DNA from: Microvelia longipes
Taxonomy: Eukaryota > Arthropoda > Insecta > Hemiptera > Veliidae
Assembly: GCA_018340805.1 (NCBI GenBank)
Contig: JACMZG010000008.1
Location: 20,725,898 to 20,789,897 of the forward strand
Reading direction: 5' to 3'
DNA length: 64,000 nt
The notes below the pieces were generated by a model. The model searched no databases. It had not been told where the DNA came from and saw only the letters and a program-made list of their open reading frames with translations. The position numbers and the translations under genes were made by a program. Below, one piece after another: positions 59,571 to 64,000 of the stretch. Each line of letters starts with the position of its first letter. Within the stretch, counting starts at the first letter, position 1.

Positions 59571-59997
59571 ATGTAAATAAAAATTGAAGGTATAAGAATC
59601 AAATAGATTTATACATTTAGATAAAATTGCCGAGACCACCGAGCTTTTACCATCTAAGAAGAAGAAGTAGTTATTTGTAGTTTTATTAATTTTATTTGTC
59701 TCATGGATATTAATTTCATATTTACTCTAAGGCACTGATGATGGCCTCATGCTAGGTTGAAAGCGCTTTGCTAATAAAAAAAAATTGTGGAAAGACTCTT
59801 TTCTTTCACCCATGAATTATACATTAACTACATCAAACAGTAAACTATATTCTAAAAATGTAGGCTCTTATCAGTCTATAATTTGACCCTCTTTAGCTAA
59901 CTTCTTTATCCTCTATACGTTTAGAATATAGTTTACTGTTCATTTTAGTTATTTTGTTTATGTATTTGATTCTTATGCCTTTAATTTTTATTTACAT
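59571..59997. mobile_element. Interrupted foldback containing CTGATGATGGCCTC repeat
   Basis: The outer arms are 59571-59605 and 59963-59997 (GTAAATAAAAATTGAAGG..AAGAATCAAATA and complement). The inner arms are 59837-59856 and 59920-59939 (ACAGTAAACTATATTCTAAA and complement). The right arm is continuous, while the left arm is split by about 230 bp holding GCACTGATGATGGCCTCATG, CTAGGTTGAAAGC (59735-59764). A foldback with a later insertion is the simplest reading. Confidence 0.65.
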
Positions 59998-60086
59998 ATA
60001 ATTTTTTAGTATACTTTTTAACTATAGAGATTTGTTACACTGGTTTTGTTCACGATGTTACATTAGTAATCATACATATATATTAG

Positions 60087-60089
<3 letters not shown>

Positions 60090-60121
<32 letters not shown>

Positions 60122-60141
60122 ATATTATATATATATATATT

Positions 60142-60190
<49 letters not shown>

Positions 60191-60204
60191 ATATATATTA
60201 GATA
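60090..60204. repeat. (CA)n(TA)n microsatellite
   Basis: CA repeats, then an interrupted TA tract. The Thr-His/Ile-Tyr frame is an artefact. Confidence 0.95.
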
Positions 60205-62140
60205 TTACATTACTGATGTAGAATGAAGTTTATGTATTAATGCTTACATTGATATGACTCGTAGAAGGGTTGATATATAGTTTTAAGTTAGAAGTAGACT
60301 TATTATTTCCCTAAAGTGTCAGGAAAGCATAATTGTAATTTTTATTTATCTCAAAAATAGTCACGAAGATAAGTCACAAAAGATACGTAAAATATCTTTT
60401 AATTATCTTTTAATCCGATATCACTGTTTCGTAAAATAATAAAGAACGACCATATTTTAATTTTACAGTAAAGTTTTTAAATGTGAAAAAAATATAAAGT
60501 TTAAAACGCACCGTGCTTCACAGTTAAATATTTAGTTAAATGGAAAGTTTTATTAAATCACTATTCTTTCACAATGTGTACTATTATTCTCAAGCGATAA
60601 ATTTTAATTAAAACTTTTTGAGACAGTTTATACTATCCAGTCATACGTTCATAAATATTCTAAATGAACTTGGTTTAAGTCCTGGTGAAGTAGATCAAGC
60701 TTCAGTTACGGATAGACAGATGTAGTCAATCTGACGACATAGTCCGTCAAGTAATATATCTTTTTAGGAAAGTTAGAATTTTTATGAAGTCCGAGTGAAA
60801 TACATAAATATTTTTGACTTAACGAAGTTCACGTAAAACTTAAATAGTAATGGTTAGTCGACTCTAAAGTGAAACTTTGTGAGAGTCGAAGACACGGCAT
60901 GTTTATGTTTTGAGTTAAAATAAATTTATTTACTCTTTTAAATGTTGTTGCTGCTTCATGACACAACAAATCCAAACACAATTCGGTATGGGTATGGGGA
61001 TTGTAAAAATAAGTAAAAAATAGTAAAAAAAAATATAAAAATAGTAAAAATTTTACTATTCTTCAAACTCGCTTCGCTCGTCATCACAATCTGGGTTTCT
61101 TTCAGAGGTTCTTCCCTGGGGGGTATCTCAAATATAAGGGGGTATACACCGTTGTAAAAATTGTTGACCGGGTGGGGTAGGGGGGATGGAACAAATATTA
61201 CTTGGAAATATTAAATTGACAAAGTACAAAGTACTTTTTTTAAAATATTTAAAAGTACCCATAAGTAACACAATAATGATTTCCAATACAGATGCATTCG
61301 ATCCGATAGTTGTATTTGTTTGTTATCTCCCTATCTATTTTATAATAATCATTCATAAGGCACTAAACGGGACTTTTTATTTATTTTTTACATCTACCTA
61401 CAGCTCTAATGAGACAGACTATAACCTACATATTTCGAGATAACAAATCTAAATGATCATCATTTCTCTACTTACCGTCCCATACTTCACACGTATTACA
61501 TTAGAGTTGAGATAACTTGGACAACTTAGCCATCAAGATATCAATCAACTTGACAACTTTACTTCTCAAGTTAAAAAAAATACTGAAATTTCCCACGATT
61601 TATTTGCTCAGCAATGTCATTGAAGTTTATTAGAAACTTGTGTTTTTTCAACACATTAATTTATGATGACATTAAAGTTTTAAAATATTTACTTAGTGTT
61701 TTAATTAACATTTAAGAAGTATGTTTTTGTGTTTAAGTTAAATTTAATGGACGAATAAGGAGAAAAAGTATTTAGTTGTAATTTGTATAAATATTTATAG
61801 GTTTATGTTTTTATATCTCGTCTACAAGTATCTGTGACATAATCTAATATGTGTTGTGTCATGATAAGGTTAAATTGTAACCAATTGTTTTCGAATCTCA
61901 ACTAAAACGTTTATGAGATAGTCGGTGCTATTTATTATATGCTATCTATTTTTACTTTATTTCTATAGTAGCGTTATTTTAAACCTTACAATAATACTAG
62001 TATAGACGGAGTATACTAGATGTAATTCACTGATAACATAGATAGGATGTTTGACAAATGGCTGCCAGCATAACAACTCTAAATTTTATGTTTCTGTAAA
62101 TAAAATGTATTAATAGCATAATAAATGCTGTATATATATC
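60205..62140. other. AT-rich DNA with one motif F copy
   Basis: Motif F (AACTCGCTTCGCTCGTCATC) lies at 61068-61087, preceded by GGTATGGGTATGGGGATT. An 85-codon frame at 61186-61443 is not recognisable. A G-rich stretch lies at 61165-61187. Confidence 0.4.
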
Positions 62141-62159
62141 CACACTCACACACACACAC

Positions 62160-62196
<37 letters not shown>
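62141..62196. repeat. (CA)n(TA)n microsatellite
   Basis: Short CA tract followed by TA repeats. Confidence 0.9.
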
Positions 62197-62202
<6 letters not shown>

Positions 62203-64000
62203 ATGTATATTAAATAAAACCCTATAAAAGAACTTAAAATATATTATAACACTCAGAAAATAAAGAATTGGACAATGCACGACTATGATTAGCTACCAAT
62301 TAGTAATAAGTACTTGATAACGGAGAATTCTCTGGAATGGAAACTAAAGCTGATAAATGAATGCAAAGCCCCACAGTGATAAATGCAAGACAATGACCCG
62401 ATTACTTATGACCGGTCGTGGAGGGTTAAAGGATCATTTCAGAAATGTTGTCCAAGTTCCATGCTGTCGAGACAAGAACTAAATGTGTGACGAGGCAAAA
62501 CAGATGGTGAAAAATAGAAACACGTATCTTGATGAAAAAAAAACTTGGGATTCTAGTTGGATCCATTATCAATTCTAGGATATTGCATAATTCATACATG
62601 AATACAACATGGTACAAAAATCAAGTTGGGATATTTGTTAATATCTACCCCGTGCGTCCCCCTTAAATAGGGGGAAAAATAAATAGCCAAAAGACCCCCT
62701 AGATTAAACACATTTGTCTCTAGGAGTTCTGTAGGCCCTACTTTAAAGTATTGGGCCCCTTTGACTTTGGTGTTATGTACATAATCATAATGAACACATA
62801 AATGTATATTAAATAGTATAAAGTTTTTACGTTGACATTTTTTTTAAATTATATTTTTTTTAAATAAGTGGTTCCCTATTGCAATGAATGTTTATCTAGA
62901 TAAATTCCGATCCACCTAGTCAAAAGACGAGTGTTTATTAATAAAAACGCAGTATTTTTAAAACGTAAGTAACGACTTTTGTATCGACATTTAAACAGTT
63001 AATTTTTGTGAGGTGAGCGAATTTCATTGAAACATTCATTGAATGTTTATGCCCTTTTTCAGAAGTTTTACCAAAGTTTTACAAAATAATACAAGGTTAA
63101 TGAAGAAAACAAATACTATTTATATTTCAAAATAAACTAAATGAATTTTGTATGGAGGTGGTTTTCTGTGTCAGAACGCCCTTAAGGTTAGACAATTTTT
63201 AAAATATATCCATCTAGAGGCCTAAATGAAATAAAACATTAATAGTATAAAGACTTAAACATCAACATGTGTTAACATTCCACTAGATGTACAGTCGTAT
63301 AAATTAGCTCAGACATAGATTCCAACGGGATAGACAATGCTACCAACTCAAGGTAAAGACAAACAAAAATAGACTCTCTATCAGTCAATACTCAATGAAA
63401 TCTGCTCGCTTAATTCTTGAAATGTTTCTTTTCCTATAGATTTGATCTACAATACAATGTCTGGGCTGTGACTCTGAGCGATGATTTGTAATATCTATTA
63501 ATACGAGCCAAAGGGGCCTCAGAGATTTATGTTTTTATGTACTTAAAATATTCTTATTTTGCTACCTAAATCTAGAGGTCCTTTATAAGGTCCCTATTCT
63601 TTATACCTAGATCTTAAATGATTCCAAACGGAAGACTAGATACACTTGGGGACTTTAATATACTTGATCAGAGCCCTAAAGAAGTACAAAAGGGCCCTAG
63701 AGATTAAAAATAAAATTTATTTTATTTACTTAAGTTTATTTAAAAATAATAATTTCATTTGATTTAATTTTATTATATTATAATTAAATAAATTAAATTA
63801 AGCCAGTTAAAAGTAGACCTCTCCACTAAGGAAGCAATATAGGACTCCCTCTTCCCTGTTGGGACCCTGGAGATGTAGTGTGAGCCCTTTTAGGCCCAAA
63901 CTGGGCTAATTGTGTTTACTGTAATTCGAAATTGAGAGTTCATCAAAATCATTCGTTTCAAGCATTTTTAAGACGCTTTGAGTAGTTTAGATCATGCTTT
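62197..64000. other. Non-coding DNA with CTCTAG/GGCCC repeat words
   Basis: 62640-62765 and 63490-63900 contain recurrent words (CTCTAGGAGTTCTGTAGGCC, TAGAGGTCCTTTATAAGGTC, GGGCCCTAGAG) similar to 35580-35960. No gene is supported. A minus-strand frame at 62617-62426 is not recognised. Confidence 0.4.

Overview
The window looks like AT-rich, repeat-dominated nuclear DNA from an invertebrate animal. No complete host gene could be recognised. The evidence is long (TA)n and (CA)n(TA)n microsatellites, at least eleven minisatellite or satellite arrays with different monomers, tRNA-derived SINE-like units, a dead LINE 3' end, a BEL/Pao LTR retrotransposon, and many foldback (inverted-repeat) elements. 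There is no operon-like gene packing, no ribosome-binding-site context and no recognisable rRNA. An arthropod or another invertebrate would fit. The sequence alone does not settle the phylum.

Layout. 1-5 kb: microsatellites, a dispersed repeat with a microsatellite inside it, and a long snapback palindrome. 5-14 kb: tandem arrays with 27-, 18/36-, 36- and 47-bp monomers, some beside copies of one dispersed repeat family (family B), plus a near-perfect 70-nt hairpin at 9.9 kb. 14.4-14.9 kb: the 3' end of a LINE ORF2 on the minus strand. 16-26 kb: arrays with 45-, 26-, 27- and 48-bp monomers, a 2.2-kb-spaced direct repeat and a TIR element. 26.3 kb: the clearest tRNA-derived SINE. 27-47 kb: dispersed repeat families, including a 685-bp TIR element nested inside an older repeat at 38.6-39.3 kb. 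47.5-51.5 kb: a foldback, then the best-defined element, a BEL/Pao LTR retrotransposon on the minus strand. 52-64 kb: more foldbacks, a degenerate SINE, a 52/41-bp two-length satellite and a 33-bp minisatellite.

The only convincing coding content is retroelement-derived. It comprises the gag and aspartic-protease ORFs of the BEL/Pao element (LTRs 215 and 216 bp, differing by one A, with 5-bp ATTAT target duplications) and the LINE fragment, which carries in-frame stops. The BEL/Pao element is recent by LTR identity, but it lacks reverse transcriptase, RNase H and integrase and has frame breaks between gag and protease. It is therefore a non-autonomous or deleted copy.

The most interesting unexplained pattern is a short stem motif, CTGANGATG...CGAAA. 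It recurs at about eight places in otherwise dissimilar repeats, several of them foldbacks. It resembles a hammerhead-ribozyme core with one extra base, as reported for Penelope-like elements. This is a hypothesis from pattern only. Most remaining sequence is AT-rich intergenic or intronic DNA in which nothing further was seen.
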